The notes beneath the pieces were generated by a model, which was given only the letters and a program-made list of their open reading frames with translations, made no database searches and was not told the origin of the DNA. Position numbers and translations under genes: made by a program. This document shows positions 39,930 to 52,395 of a stretch of DNA of 64,000 bases, piece by piece (position 1 is the first letter of the stretch; every line of letters starts with the position of its first letter). The stretch comes from Gordius sp. MW1. Taxonomy: Eukaryota; Nematomorpha; Gordioida; Gordea; Gordiidae. The stretch covers positions 496,001-560,000 of the forward strand of contig OZ038532.1 in the NCBI GenBank assembly GCA_964036665.1. The letters are read 5' to 3'.

Positions 39930-40100
39930 TAAATGCACAGTAATAAATTAAAAAATGTTCAGTAAAATGTGGCTCAGTATTTTATTAAAGTGCCCAGTTA
40001 AAAACTCAAAATTGATCAGTAAATAAACTTTAAAATGCTCAGCTTTAAATTAATAATGCTCAGTATTTTTGCTAAAATGCTCAGTAATATAAATTCATAA
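39930..40100 (+). repeat. Degenerate AAAATGCTCAGTAA repeat
   Basis: At least seven loose copies of (A)ATG(C/T)TCAGTA(A/T) spaced 20-30 bases. Confidence 0.6.
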
Positions 40101-40259
40101 TTTGTGATATTAATTTATTTTGCGCTTACATAATAATATTTTAATTGGTATATACAATTTTTTTTAAATGAATTAAGAACTTTGCCCCCCTCCCTTAACA
40201 AAATTTTTTTGTTAGAGACTATAATTTAGTCGTCAAATTAAGATATAAAAAATAAAGCA

Positions 40260-40405
40260 TACTTGTAGAAACCTCGAGGTGACCTCAAGGTAGACCTGAG
40301 GTTTTAAGGTTTTTTTATATGAAAAACCTTGAGGTCCTTATAAACCTCGAACCTCACCTTAAGGTTAGGTTTGAGGTTGATTGACAACCTGAGAGGTTGA
40401 AAACC
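40260..40405. repeat. CCTCAAGGT-rich inverted repeat zone
   Basis: ACCTCGAGGTGACCTCAAGG, AACCTTGAGGTCC, AACCTCACCTTAAGGTTAGG and AACCTGAGAGGTTG words in both orientations; looks like a hAT subterminal-repeat region of a small element. Confidence 0.5.
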
Positions 40406-40417
40406 CACAAAAATAGT

Positions 40418-40570
40418 CATGGGCGTAGCCGGAGCAATATTGATTTAGGGAGGGGCAAAACAATCATTATTTGAAATTTTAGCCATAATTTTATTAAATT
40501 TCAACAATTTCTTGGATTTAGAGCGGGGTAGTTGCCCCTCCCTGCCCCCCCCCCCTTGGCTACGCCCATG
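40418..40570. mobile_element. GGGCGTAGCCA-type MITE, perfect target duplication
   Basis: Ends CATGGGCGTAGCCGG and TTGGCTACGCCCATG; AAAATAGT on both sides (40410-40417, 40571-40578). Confidence 0.92.
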
Positions 40571-40732
40571 AAAATAGTGTTTGCATGGTTATCGGAAAAT
40601 TTTAGCAAAGCGTCGTTGACTTAATAAATAAATCTAAGGTAATTAATTGTGAACAAAGCAAAGTAGTATCAATCTGCATTCCACAAAGCGATTGCTATAT
40701 TTATTTGCTTTTGTCTTATATTTGTGTGTATA

Positions 40733-40889
40733 CATGGACGTGACCAGGGGGAGGCAGGGGCTACCCCCGTTTAAATCCAAAAATTCTTTTAAATTCAATA
40801 TAATTTTACTAAAATATCAAAAAATAATCATTTTGCCCCTCCCTAAATCATTATGTCACCCTCTTATTCTAATCCTGGCTATGCCCATG
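40733..40889. mobile_element. GGGCGTAGCCA-type MITE
   Basis: Ends CATGGACGTGACCAGGGG and CCTGGCTATGCCCATG; flanks TGTGTATA and TGCATATA (6 of 8). Confidence 0.8.
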
Positions 40890-41162
40890 TGCATATATTG
40901 AAAGTCATTAAACATGCCTAAGTTAGTACATAGAGAGTGGCAAAGTATCCATCTTGGCCTCATTCATTTTGCCATTATTGTGTGGGTGCACGACTTACAA
41001 TGATTCTTCATTTGTGCTTGACATACTAGACTCCATAAAAATATAACAATAACGGATTATAACAGGCACGAATAATATAAATTTGATCTCGATTATATTA
41101 AGTGGGAATAAATATAGCGAGGATTGATAGGTTTTAAAAAAACGTATTTTGAGACACCCATT

Positions 41163-44100
41163 TCAATGGTTGTTAAGCCTCACGCATTGATTGGCACCTT
41201 GGTATTCCGGGATCCATAAATCGTAATTAGACCTCAATAGGGGAGGCAAGAAACGTCTATCATAAATGAACGATCGTTAGTCGATGATTATTAAATGTAC
41301 TTAAATAATTATATTATTGGCAACAATCTGATGGATCGACATTACACTATATTAGCTTACCCGCCGAGGTAATGGTAAGGTCCTTTGAAATATTTGGCGC
41401 ATTCTTTAGGTGCCGTTAGGGAGATTAGCATTTGGGGCTTAATTTGATATTTACCCAATTCAGCTGGGTCAGTTTGACCACTCACGTCCCAACCTATATA
41501 ATTGCCATTTTACCCTTTCATTTTAAACAACTTTATACAAATTTAATATATTTTGATATAAATATGAAAACAAAAGAAATTAGCCTAGACATGGCACTCA
41601 CCAGGTCAAGATGGAAGAAATCTATTAAAACAGTCCCCACGACAGTGGGACCAAACGGCAGAAAAAGAAGATTATAATATACATAGCGTTGTAATTTTTT
41701 AAATTGGCGATTTTTATTGACTAAAATAACCTTGCATATAAATAAGTTTTGTGTAGCTACAAGTGCTACTAGTGAAAGTTAAAGGGCATATCGTTTGCTA
41801 TAAGAAATCAAAACCCGCTCGAGACTGATGATAATTTTATTATTGACAAAAAATTTGAACTTAAAAAGTAGTAAAACATGAAAGAATAATAAAGCTTTGT
41901 ATTTAAAATCGAATCTTATGCTAATTAGAAATGTACCGACCTGAAGGTACGTCTATGCTACATACGGGTATGGTGAGCTGATTCAATTTAAGTAAGACTT
42001 GGTCGAATGGAGGCCTAATGGCGTCAGATGACTTTTCCATTTTGAAGCCAAACCCGAAAACGGCGTCTACTACCAGATCGAAACCTTTGTCTACGAGAGT
42101 GCATTCCTTGGGGAGGTAGGAGAGAAAGGGGACATCCAATTTCTTGGCTTGGATGACTAGTCGTTCGTAAAAGCGGACGTGAAGGCCGCCTTTCGGAGCC
42201 CGAGGGTAATAAATCGATGGTTCGTATCCCTGTCCGTACAAATTTATTTTTTTCCACTTTACCCTTATAAGGCTAATATGTTGTCAACTAAAGCGAAATT
42301 TTGTTTTATAACTGCGTTTAAATGAATAAAACTTAGACTGTTCATCATGTAATAGAAAATAACTCTATTTAAAAAAGGTAAAATAGAATGAAAGCCAAGA
42401 TCTTCCGATTTTTACCGTATGAAATTAGATATTAGTATGCAATTTATGGACTCGTTTTTGGTTGTTCGTCCTGTTCTGTCTAACTTTCAATTTTTCAATA
42501 ATTGCTGTGGAAATTTATACGAATGGCTGTGGACTTATGTTCATTCAGTAATCTATTAACGCCCCTAGACAATTCGTTGGATTTAAAAGTGAAGGTCGCC
42601 GTTGATATTTAATTACTGATTTACCGTCTTTAAAATATTAATTTGCCATAATAAAAATTAAGGGGCCTAGCTGACCCTAATCATGACTTCGTCGCCTGCC
42701 GAGCCTAAATATATTTTTTGGACAGAAAAAAAGTAGTAGTAAATTATCATTGAAATGTAAGTGTTAACAATAAAATACATTTCAAGATGGCTGCTAAAAA
42801 TCGTCTAAAAGTTCGCATGGGCCGCACATATATTTTTTAGCCCGCAGATAAAATTTTAGAATTGCGTCGCATCAAGCCTAACTAAAAAAGCCCATACTAT
42901 CTAAAAATAATTTCAATCAACTCTTTTTTACATTTGCTGGCTGAAACACGAGTTTCGTATATATGGCAAAATCTGGCGTATTATTTTTTGCAGATTTCGA
43001 TTTCTCATTAAGCCTACCTATTAATTATATACATAAATATAAATTTTGTCCCTCGTATAGAATACTTTTAAGAGATTTATTAGCAGGAGCATTAGAGGGA
43101 GTCAAAAAATAATTATAATTATTATGATGATGTTTCGTCCTATTCAAGGACATCGTCGGATTAATGCTCTTGCTAATAAATCTCTTAAAAGTATATACAT
43201 AAAGCTTTTCCTTATAAAACTTCTATTATTATTTTCAAATAAAAGATGATTTTGAAGCTAGGGCATCTAAATTAGAGTAGTTTTGTGAGGTTTGTAGAAA
43301 ATGTAGTAAAATTCCCAAATAATTTACTAAGTATATATGCAGCCATTAGAATCATTTTGTTTAAAAAATTACATTAACTTGAATTGATTAAAAGAGCTAA
43401 TGTTATGTAATTATTTAAACATTATCATCATTCAATTACCTTAAAAAACTTAGGTAAGCTTTTAAAAGTAACTTCCATGGTCCAGAAATAAAGTTAATAA
43501 CAAACACTACCCCTTTCCTTCAAATTTAATCCTTGTTATATTTTATAGACTAGATAGACTGCTCAAGATAAGTGTACCATTCTTCTGCCATTTTGAAATG
43601 TGCACAAATAAGGGAAGACATATAGATTATAGTAATTTTGGCTAATTAAAGTGTTTTTAAAACGTAATAAATAAATGAACTTGTTAAACATTAAAATTTT
43701 TTATAAATATAACAAAATGTGATGTTAAAGCAAATTGGTGTCATCTGCATTTTATTAAATAATCAATTATTAACATTCTTTTTATTTAATAACTAATGTG
43801 AAAGTTAAATTCAAAATGGTGAATGATACACATTTTATCATAGAAAACATATGACATGAGCAGTCTATGGTTATATTATTTAAAAAATATCGAATATTAT
43901 GTCTTCTCTTGAATTAGTCCCATAATTACCATTTAAATCTTAGAGTTATGTTATAACAAATAAATTTTTACTATTTTCAAGCTATTATGTGCATACTCAT
44001 AATTTTAATAAAGGTCAAAAAAATTCAAAGCATTTTACTATTCTATCCCCAAACCTAGCCCCCACTTTTTATTCAGCTTTTTATTATAGATCGTCATCAA

Positions 44101-45565
44101 ACTAACAAACCAAATCATGGTCCGGATGTAACGCTAAAAACCCATCAATCTGACCAGATTAAAAAAAGGCACCGATTAAAGTGCCACACGGAATAGCAAG
44201 AAGTTCAACTGAGGATAATTGAAGCTATTGAGTGCTCCAGTGTGTAGGACAAGCTAAGAGCTCATTTCATATTCTGGACCCGTAAAACCGAAGCTGCAAA
44301 TTGTGTAATATAATTCACTTGAAGCAACAACTAACATAATATTATGGCACGTCTACAACATTGATACAACATTATTAGCAAAGGTCCGATCCTCATCTGT
44401 AAAGGTAATTAAGTTTAGACTTGTGAAATATACCAAGATGGCATAATAAAATACACTCTTCGCGAACTCTATTATAAACAAAGACTAAAAAAAACTGCTC
44501 ATCAACTTAAAATAAGTGTACTGTTTTCCCGCCATTTTGAAATGTGCACAAATAAGGGAAGGCCCTATAGATTACATGGTAATTTTGGTTAATTAAAGTG
44601 TTTTTTAAACTTAATAACAAATATTGAGCTAGTTGAACATTATAAACAACATTTTAAAATATATATAATTTACAAAATCTTTCGGTAAAAGTAAAAAAAA
44701 AATTATTAGCTTTTTTGCCTTAAAAATAATATCAGCTATTTTCTAATCATTACTTTTAAGGTTACATTTCAAAATAAATTATTAAGATATAAGAAACTAA
44801 ATAGGGGATGTGGATAGTGGTTTTATGGGGCAAGCGTAGCACTTCACTTTAGTTTCCTTTGGTTAAATTTTGTAAGAGAGGAACTGATATTACTAAGGAG
44901 AAAATATTTTTATGGATACATGGGTTATAATTTTTAACCATTCTTGTTTCGCAAATAAATCTTACAAAAAGAGGAAAAGTTTTTCATGAAACTATTAGCC
45001 AAAATACAAAATGCTATTCTTCTAGTTTAAACGGGGCGCTGTTTCACATTTTTGACGAGTTGAAAAAAAAACATAGAAGAGAGTACATTTTAAATATTGA
45101 AATAAGGTTAAAATTACCCCAAAAACACAGTCCAAAAAATTATAACCATTTAGTGATGGATGACATTAGCTAAGGACAAGCTTAAAAATTAGGATCATGG
45201 ACGCCATCTTGAATTGTACAAGTAGGAAAAATTATAGGTTTAGGAACTTACGAAAAATCTGAGATGCCTGGCGCACACCAAACCATCTCCCCCATTATTA
45301 CCAGGTCCACAACACACTAAAACCAAGCCTCCTTTGGGCAGGCTCTTGAGCGGGTATGCATCCATTATCGCTTCTGCACAACTTAAACCTTTAATATTGC
45401 ACACAAAAATTGAATAAAAATATTAAAAATTTCCATATTAAACTTAGTAAATATTTAAGATAAAAATATAAAAATAGCTAACCAGCCAACTCCATCAATT
45501 GCTCCAGCGTAAAGCCGTACTCGTCACTCATCAATTCTTGATCAAGCTTTTGAGCTTCTTCTTGA
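41163..45565 (-). CDS. NAXE: NAD(P)H-hydrate epimerase (five of its exons)
   Basis: Minus-strand exons 45565-45483, 45388-45252, 42229-41941, 41493-41361 and 41256-41163 join in frame with GT..AG ends; 244 codons plus stop. The order matches human NAXE throughout: '[12 protein letters not shown]', '[16 protein letters not shown]', the nucleotide-binding '[18 protein letters not shown]', '[12 protein letters not shown]', '[11 protein letters not shown]', '[14 protein letters not shown]', '[11 protein letters not shown]', '[13 protein letters not shown]'. The enzyme (YjeF-N fold) interconverts R and S forms of hydrated NAD(P)H so that the dehydratase can repair them; the mammalian protein also binds apoA-I. 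The first exon with the start codon, and any mitochondrial leader, lies above 45565 and was not identified. Intron 2 is 3.0 kb and carries repeats. Confidence 0.93.
41585..41680 (+). mobile_element. RTE-like LINE 3' fragment in a NAXE intron
   Basis: The sequence ATGGCACTCACCAGGTCAAG to CCCCACGACAGTGGGACCAA encodes '[19 protein letters not shown]'. It matches 48190-48290 (inverted) and 61470-61500, the tail of the RTE-like LINE. It lies above the 41493 exon edge, so in the intron between NAXE exons 3 and 4. Confidence 0.65.
42430..42550 (-). mobile_element. Inverted end of the satellite-bearing element
   Basis: TATGCAATTTATGGACTCGT, GGTTGTTCGTCCTG, AATTGCTGTGGAAATTTATA and GGCTGTGGACTTA match the 27845-28110 fragment. 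Confidence 0.7.
43061..43195. repeat. Hairpin with ~33-bp arms
   Basis: ATACTTTTAAGAGATTTATT, continuing AGCAGGAGCATTA, at 43062-43094 pairs with its near-perfect inverse at 43161-43193 (one mismatch). The 66-base loop contains a second small hairpin, GTCC..GGAC. Confidence 0.85.
43547..43875. mobile_element. CATAGACTGCTCA MITE, copy 2
   Basis: Left TAGACTAGATAGACTGCTCA, right TGAGCAGTCTATGG. Contains GCCATTTTGAAATGTGCACA and the shared CATCTGCATTTTATTAAAT. About 330 bp. Confidence 0.8.
44495..44665. mobile_element. CATAGACTGCTCA MITE, truncated copy
   Basis: ACTGCTCATCAACTTAAAAT then GCCATTTTGAAATGTGCACA and TTAATTAAAGTGTTTTTTAA; right half absent. Confidence 0.7.
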
Positions 45566-45619
45566 CTACGAGCAAATATAATTATTTACGTTCTGCCGAC
45601 ATTAAAATATATATTTTGA

Positions 45620-45690
45620 AAACTTTAATTTTATAAAATATTAAAGAACTTTTGGATTTAAGGTGCATCCCTTGGCTAGGCCCATGGCAG
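45620..45690. mobile_element. GGGCGTAGCCA-type MITE end fragment
   Basis: AAAGAACTTTTGGATTTAAG..CCTTGGCTAGGCCCATGG; left half missing. Confidence 0.5.
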
Positions 45691-45944
45691 CCAACCACTT
45701 ATTATATTTTAAAAATTATGTTTATGCGATCATCTTTTGTTTTTTATTTTTACCTGTAAAATGCACAAACACAAACTTAAGTTAGGCTAGTTTACATTCG
45801 GCAATTTTTTTAAACGATCTAATTATATTTAAGGTTGTTTTAGATGTTTTTTTGTAGGAGGTTAACTTTTGTCTAAGTTGATTTTTGATGTTAGAGATTA
45901 CAAAAATTTTCAGGTATTATTCAAACAAAAGGATTCCTAAAGTC

Positions 45945-46055
45945 TCTAACAGAGGCCAAATTTGTTTGAATTTTTATGCCCGAACCCGGCCCGGCCATGG
46001 GCCGGGCTAACAAGGTTGGGCAGTGGGGCCGGGCTTTTCTGGTATCTAATTCACC
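45945..46055. mobile_element. Fragment of CAGAG-ended hAT element
   Basis: CAGAGGCCAAATTTGTTTG, then CCCGAACCCGGCCCGGCC and GGGCCGGGC, matching the inverted right end of 26642-27564. Confidence 0.7.
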
Positions 46056-46595
46056 ATATAAATGTTGCGCCAAAGGTTTGAAAAATTCTTGCCTATGACA
46101 ATAGATTTAGCCGTGTGCAAATTTCTAAGGACAAGGGAATTTAAAAAATGAAAGTAATTTATAGTATACGTGGCAAATTTGGTGATTCTTCTTAGCTATG
46201 TAACATAGTAACGATTAACGAAACCTAACCGCCGATCTTAATAACTATCAAAAATTAAGGACTAATCATTAAGGATTATTCCTTATGATTTATTAGCAAT
46301 GGTAACACGATAGCCAAATCGACGTGCATTATATCAACTATAGAACCCACTTATTCTACCGATCAAATCCTTAATACAGGGAAAGGCACCCTCCCCCCCC
46401 CCCTATCTCAAATATTCTTTTAAATAAAAATTTATATTTTGCCCCCCCCCGTCGCTCGCGTTTCAGATTTTAGCACAATTTTATTTAGCTTGCCTGCTAC
46501 AAAACGCAAAACTAAATCTAAATAACTAAGAGTTTCTGGCAACAAAAATCTATAGAGATCCGCACGCTCTGACTAGTGGCATTATCACTTGTCGA

Positions 46596-46736
46596 GATGG
46601 GCGTAGCCAGCATTGGAATTAGAGGGGGGGGGGCAATAATGATTTAGGGAGGGGCAAAATGATAATTTTGATTAAGTCTAGCCATAAATTCAATAAATTT
46701 CAACCATTTTTTGACTTTAGGGGGGCTACGCCCATG
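46596..46736. mobile_element. GGGCGTAGCCA-type MITE
   Basis: Ends GATGGGCGTAGCCAGC and GGGCTACGCCCATG; flanks CTTGTCGA and CTTGTCTA (one mismatch). Confidence 0.85.
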
Positions 46737-46985
46737 CTTGTCTAGGACTAAAAATGAATAGCCACAAAAATATGGGCCAAGTGATGGAGAAGGGGGCCTG
46801 ACTGAATTTGCAATACATAACACAGATGGGCTTTTAGTATAATTGGTGTGGTAGAGGTGGAAGAACGGCTGATGGAGTGCCGAATCAATAGAGCTCTTAA
46901 AAGCGTTAAATGCAGGTGAAACTGGAGAGTAGGGGTTAAGTATTATACCATTACGGTAATTGATAGATATAACCACAACCACACA
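46737..46985 (-). other. Unassigned open frame above the MITE
   Basis: The minus frame is open for about 80 codons before entering the MITE and contains 'GIILNPYSPVSPAFNAFKSS' and 'HQPFFHLYHTNYTKSP'. Less AT-rich than its surroundings, but no family recognised and no splice context. It could be an exon or old element coding sequence. Confidence 0.2.
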
Positions 46986-47227
46986 TCTGAGAGCTCAAGG
47001 AGAGAGGCCTTAAATATTATTTTTATGCATATATATTAATAACACTTAACACTCCCCCCCCCCTTCTTTGCCTCTAAAAGCCTCATTTCTTCAAAAGGGT
47101 CAAACCAAGAAATTCGTAACTTTTATGTCAATCGATAAGAAAACCATAAAAAATTTTGCCACTACTCTTACTAGATCTACTTTTTTAGAAAATAGGCAAG
47201 CCTTCAGGCTTAAATTTTCTAGTTTTA

Positions 47228-47350
47228 TAAATTTTGAGGGGCGTAGGGGAGGCGGGCAGGGGCAGCTGCTTTTAAAAATTATTATTTTGCCCCTCCCTAA
47301 ATCATTGTCCCCCCCCCCTCTCTAAATCCGATGCTGGCTATGCCCATATT
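47228..47350. mobile_element. GGGCGTAGCCA-type MITE, shortened
   Basis: GGGGCGTAGGGGAGGCGGGC left, GATGCTGGCTATGCCCATAT right; the middle is shorter than usual. Confidence 0.65.
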
Positions 47351-47477
47351 TTATTGCTATAGCCTCCCAAAACTGTTTTTTTCCCTGAAATGAGCCGATT
47401 TCTTAGCGCGATAACGTATAATAAACAGGTATTTATATGTAATGGGGACTAAGAGAATGCTTAAATAATTTAGTAAA

Positions 47478-47860
47478 TAGACTACATAGACTGCTCAGTT
47501 TCATATGGTAAAATGCGTAGCATTAAATCCAATCCACCCCTTTGAATTTAACTATCTCCCCTGTCTTTCTGCAATGATCTATTGCTAAAACATAAATAGT
47601 GAATTTACCTAGCTATTAATTAATAATAAAAAAGAGTGTTAATAAATGAATATTTTGTAGACAATAAATTGCTTCAACATCACATCATCACAGTATTTTA
47701 TTTTTTAGTTTTATGAATTTTGTAAATGGTATATATTTTTAAATGCTGTTTTTAATGTTTAACTAGTTCAATATAGTTTATTGCGTTTTAATCAAAATGG
47801 CGGAAAAATGGCACAATTCTTTAAAAGTTGATGAGCAGTGCCTACCTAGTCTATGAATGT
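47478..47860. mobile_element. CATAGACTGCTCA MITE, copy 4
   Basis: Left TAGACTACATAGACTGCTCA, right TGAGCAGTGCCTACCTAGTC; inverted relative to the 43547 copy (ATTTAACTATC, GATGTGATG and GCCATTTTTCCGCCATTTTG words). Confidence 0.75.
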
Positions 47861-48149
47861 ATATCGTGAAAATAAAATTAATTTTAACCTCGAGTTCTAT
47901 TGGAAAAACCTAGTAGGTCCGTTGTAATTTATAAAAATCAATCAATTAAGAAGGGGAAAATGATCACGTGAAACGTCAAGCTCCCTCCCCCCTAGATTTA
48001 GGTTAAAATCTGACACAAAGGGTAAAAAATGACATGTTTCACTATGCATAAGCCATAAGAAATATCCACGTCGATATTCAAAATTAATCTTAAACCACTG
48101 CATATCACTCAAACATATTTAAGGCAATGTCTGTTATGCCAAATTTAAT

Positions 48150-48440
48150 TTGAAAAAAAATAATTTTGTTTAATTTAGAGATATGGTAATGCAAAAGTAT
48201 TTGATCCCAAACAGTCGTGGGGGGGGGGTTTGTTTTGACGAGTTTCTTCCGTCGTGATCGGGTAAGTGGCATCATGCCTTGATTAATCTCCACTTAGTTT
48301 TTATAAACTTTGTCCACTTGCCCTTTGTCACGTGACACTCTCCTCCCCGGTACCTCCATGTCCACTACTTTTCGAAACTTACTTCATTCGTCTCCCTTCT
48401 TAATATATGCCCGTCCAATCCATACCACCTTAGCCGATTA
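48150..48440 (-). mobile_element. RTE-like LINE 3' coding fragment
   Basis: On the minus strand: 'VVDMEVPGRRVSRDKG' and then 'MPLTRSRRKKLVKTNPPPTT'. The MEVPGRR block is the conserved end of RTE-type reverse transcriptase ORFs, as also at 61360. Confidence 0.75.
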
Positions 48441-49985
48441 ATGCTTAACTCCCAGAAACGCACTTTTTCGTATTTCAATTTTTAAACCGCGATTCTTTTA
48501 AATAGTTTTTAAATATTATTTAAGAGAACTGTATTTATCAAAAAAAATTTATTGCCTTTTTTTCTTTTTCTTCTGAATCTCAATCATTAAATTCTAAAAA
48601 TCACCGCCAATATAGGAATTAATTTTCAGCGGGGGACGATAAACAAACCAAAATTAGAGAAATGTTTAAATTACCATGATAAATTAAAATATTTGTTTTT
48701 AATTTCAAAACTATCGTATTAAAAGTGCGAAATCCATGGGAGTAGTTTATATAATTTCTTAGTTTATATGACAAAAATAAAAAGTAGGCAAAGGCCAAAA
48801 AGCAATATAATTTTATAAAGTGCTGAAAAAGAACATAAAGTCCACAAGCAAATTATCTGATTTTTAATAACGGTATACTTTAAAAACAGCCAGGGAAAGG
48901 AACTATTCTTAATTAAACCACACGACCTAAATTTTTATTATTCAATAAATAAATTAAACAATTGATATTAACGTGTACATATTAACTATTTCTTCACTGT
49001 AAATCCCTTTTTGTTATAGAATAAAAGTATTTTTAATATTTTTATATATAATTTTAAATTCTCTTATTCAAAAACTCTTCAATTTATGCAATAAACAATT
49101 TAGTTTTAATTTTATATTAAATTTGTCAAATTTCTAATATTTTTAAATCAGCGGAGATGAGTTTGCCATTTGGAGTTTATTTATATTTATATATATGCCT
49201 ACAAGGTCTTATAAACCTAGACTTGATTGTTTTTTATTAATTATACTAATCATTTAAGATCAACAAATTTTATTATTGATAATTTAAAATTTTCAAGCAA
49301 TACCAATTTATTTTAAATAATTTTTAACAAATTTATTCAATATCTAGATTTAAATTTGGCCAAATGTAAAGCTGTAAAATAAACACATAATAAAGTAGGC
49401 TTTTTAAAGAAATTAAATTTAGAAAAATAACCCGATAGTAAAATCATTTATTTAGATGAAGACATTACATTTTTTTAAATTTTCTTAAATTGACAACAAA
49501 AAAGAACATATTTTATAAATAGATATCTTAATTAATCTGTGATAAAAGTCAATTTATTGCTTCTGATAAGTTTCAAAATGAATGTGAATAAAGGTTCACA
49601 TAATTTAACAATACAATAGTTCTAATAAATATAAAGAGGCTTTATTTATAAGATTATTGGTGGCAATATTGAAGCCATAAACTATTATAAAAAAGGTTTC
49701 AATTTCAATTCTCATATTGTTTAGCTATTTAACAACATAATTTTAATTAACTTGTTATATAATAATCATACCTTAGATATATTTTGGAACCGTTTCCTTG
49801 TGAATCTTGAGAATATTGGCGAGCCATAAGTTTTTGTAATGGCGAATATGTAAGTAATTGATAAATTCGTTTGTGATGGTAATTGGGACTGCTGCGATAT
49901 ATTGCTAAATTATTAATGAATTCTCTTTTATTAGAAACCCTTAATAATTTTGAAAATCACGAAGTTAATAAATTATTTATAACAT
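48441..49985. other. Long AT-rich gene desert
   Basis: No exon, repeat or element recognised; composition is strongly A+T with few open frames. Confidence 0.5.
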
Positions 49986-50171
49986 AATTACAAAATGATA
50001 TAATTGGTTTTTTTAAACTGCGCGTTAGTCCTTGGATCATATGAATTTGCACATTGGCTTTTTGGGACATCAGCTGAGTAGTGCAATGGCGCTGATATCG
50101 GCAATCTTGGACTGATATAACCTAGTGCTGGTGAAACGCTCAGCACTAGTGCTTTTTGCGCCTCCCCGCTA

Positions 50172-50452
50172 CATAGCATAGTCGCTTGGATGCGCTATAA
50201 GCTATAGCGTTAGTCACATAAGGCGCTATTAGCTATAGCACATAGTCACTTGGAGGCGCTAAAGCTATAGCACATAGTCACTTGGATGCGCTAGAGCTAT
50301 AGCACATAGTCTCTTAGAGGAGCTAAAGCTATAGCACATAGGCACTTGGAGGCGCTATAGCTATAGCGCATAGTCACATAAGGCGCTATGCGCTAGAGCT
50401 ATAGCATATAGTCACTTGGAGGCGCTAGAGCTATAGCGTTGCGCTAACACCG
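50172..50452. repeat. 32-bp palindromic minisatellite
   Basis: Units of AGCTATAGCACATAGTCACT TGGAGGCGCTAA start at 50231, 50263, 50295, 50327 and 50359 (exact 32-bp period), with variant units on both sides. AGCTATAGC and GGCGCTATAGCTATAGCGC are themselves self-complementary. Confidence 0.92.
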
Positions 50453-50699
50453 TTATAAATGTATAGGTTAAATTGCATTATTATGCGCACATGTGGTTTG
50501 AAAATATTTAAGAAAATTAATAAGTTACAAAAAAAACCATAAATTATGTTGACTTCTATTGTTTGGTTACAATTTCCCACAAAATGGCGGCTTCTATACT
50601 TGCTGCAAAATTATCAGCTGTTCGGCAGGATATGATGTTATTAGTCTATGTCGGCAATGTTATATTTGCCTCTTCTTTGATTCATTGACTAACCTACAA

Positions 50700-51850
50700 A
50701 ATGAACGATAGGTATGCTCAAGAAGCAGCCCGAGGAGACCCGATCATTAATGCTAAAAAACGACACTACTTGCCCTTAACCCGCAACCCAATGCGAGTAT
50801 TATTAGCTATAATGCTATGATTACACCCTCGGACAAGTTAAATACGTCGGTGTATCTCTGTGCACGGATAAGTACACTACGCTAGATGTCTCGAAAGAAA
50901 ATTACAACATCTATTAGCAGGTTCAAACAATGTCATAGAATTTAAAATTGCAAAATGTTTTCAAGAACCACCAAACTTCGACTAAACAAAACAGAAATCC
51001 TCCCAGACTCTTTTAAGGCTGTTAGACCTAGAACCTCAGGACAAGCTCAATCAAAAGCATACAAACAAAGGTAAACAAAGTGCTGAGAATCGTTTGTCAA
51101 ATCTTCTACCCAAGAATATTTAGCGATGAGAATTTAATGTAGCTATGCAAAATACTCCGGTGAATATATAATTATGGCTAAAAAGTGGAAATTCTTGGCG
51201 CACCCGTTTCGGAGAGGTTCCCCCAATCTCTGCATGTCTACCCCCTACTAGAATACCGCAAATGCCGTGGAGCGTGGACCTACAACACGTCCAAGACCAT
51301 TTAGATGCGATCCTCATAGACAGGGACGCTTTGAAAATGTTTGTCAGCAATCACCTAAATTACAAGTTATCTGCTAACACGTTAAAGAAATTGATTACCA
51401 TCCATAAACCACCATGCCCCCTTCCTGCAGTTTCACAATGATTCAAAGCAGATACCGGTGTGCAACCGAACAAGGTAAACTATTTCTTAAAGAATTCCAG
51501 CGCATCCCGCAGATGGTTTGCTAATATTTGTTTCAGTTTATCCTGAAAGGCGCATAGCCCCCCCCCCCATTTATCGCCTCGACCGGTATCACCAGATCTC
51601 GTAAGCGGTTCCAGTTGATGTGGTTTTCTGATAACAGCCTTGCCTGTAAGCCTATATCGCGTAACCCTAATGAATTGGTCCGCCATTCTGTTTTGCAATT
51701 CTTTGTTTCCAAGTTGCAGGTTAGCTGCGGCCTTGAGTCTATTCGCGTACATGTATATCGCCTATTCCACCTCTCGTCGAACCACTGAGTCATATCTCTT
51801 TGCCATCACACATGAATGGCAAAACAAATGCATAATGTGAATTGTAGCTT
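50700..51850. other. Decayed coding sequence of unknown element
   Basis: GC content is higher than around it and open stretches occur on both strands. On minus, 51752-51480 is open for 90 codons ('LGNKELQNRMADQFIRVTRY') and an overlapping frame for 86. On plus, pieces such as 'GVSLCTDKYTTLD' are seen. Probably an old retroelement reading frame because the next 500 bp carry a LINE tail; no family assigned. Confidence 0.3.
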
Positions 51851-52194
51851 GAAAGTTCTGAAGTGTCCCATGATGAGTTCAATTATAAATCTTTGGCAGA
51901 CACATGATTGAATCTATTAGTCTTCTAAAATAGTGGAAGATGCTCCCAAAATCAATAGTTTAGCAGGCACAGAATTAACTGGGATGCTCAAAAAATCCCT
52001 AGAAATTTTAGCCAAATTTTTATAAATACTTTGTTTAATTACCATTAAAAATATCATCATATCAGACAGGATGATGCAATTATTGCGCATTTTGAAGTTG
52101 TTTTAAAACTATTCAATATTTTTCAGGTTCACAATTCCTATTATAAATGCTTAAAATAAAAATATTTTATTAAAAAATTATTTACAAGTCCGAT

Positions 52195-52395
52195 GGGCCA
52201 CTCCTATTTTTTGAACAAGCTAGATTCTTGTTGTACGATACAACTTTAAAACCTTTGCCGACTCATGGCCTATTTTAAAAAATAATGATATGGATATTTG
52301 TATTATACCATGTCTTTATTTTTGCTACGCTTATGTATGTAACTTTGTTTTCGTAAAAATAAACTTTTTAACCATTAAAAAAATTACTAAAATTA
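52195..52395 (+). mobile_element. Non-LTR retrotransposon copy 5 (3' end)
   Basis: TACGATACAACTTTAAAACC..TTTGCCGACTCATGGCC matches the last codons and 3' UTR of copy 1 (603-770) and ends in AAATAAACTTTTTAACCATT plus A-run. Confidence 0.7.

Larger units (their letters stand above)
42240..45251. other. NAXE 3-kb intron
   Basis: No other gene. Contains an inverted fragment of the satellite element (42430-42550), a long hairpin (43061-43195) and two CATAGACTGCTCA MITE copies (43547, 44495). The rest is AT-rich. Confidence 0.7.

Noticed and set aside
45746..45775. First exon of NAXE ending at a GTAAAAAT donor
   Set aside because: The phase fits but the frame has no ATG before a stop, so the start exon remains unknown.
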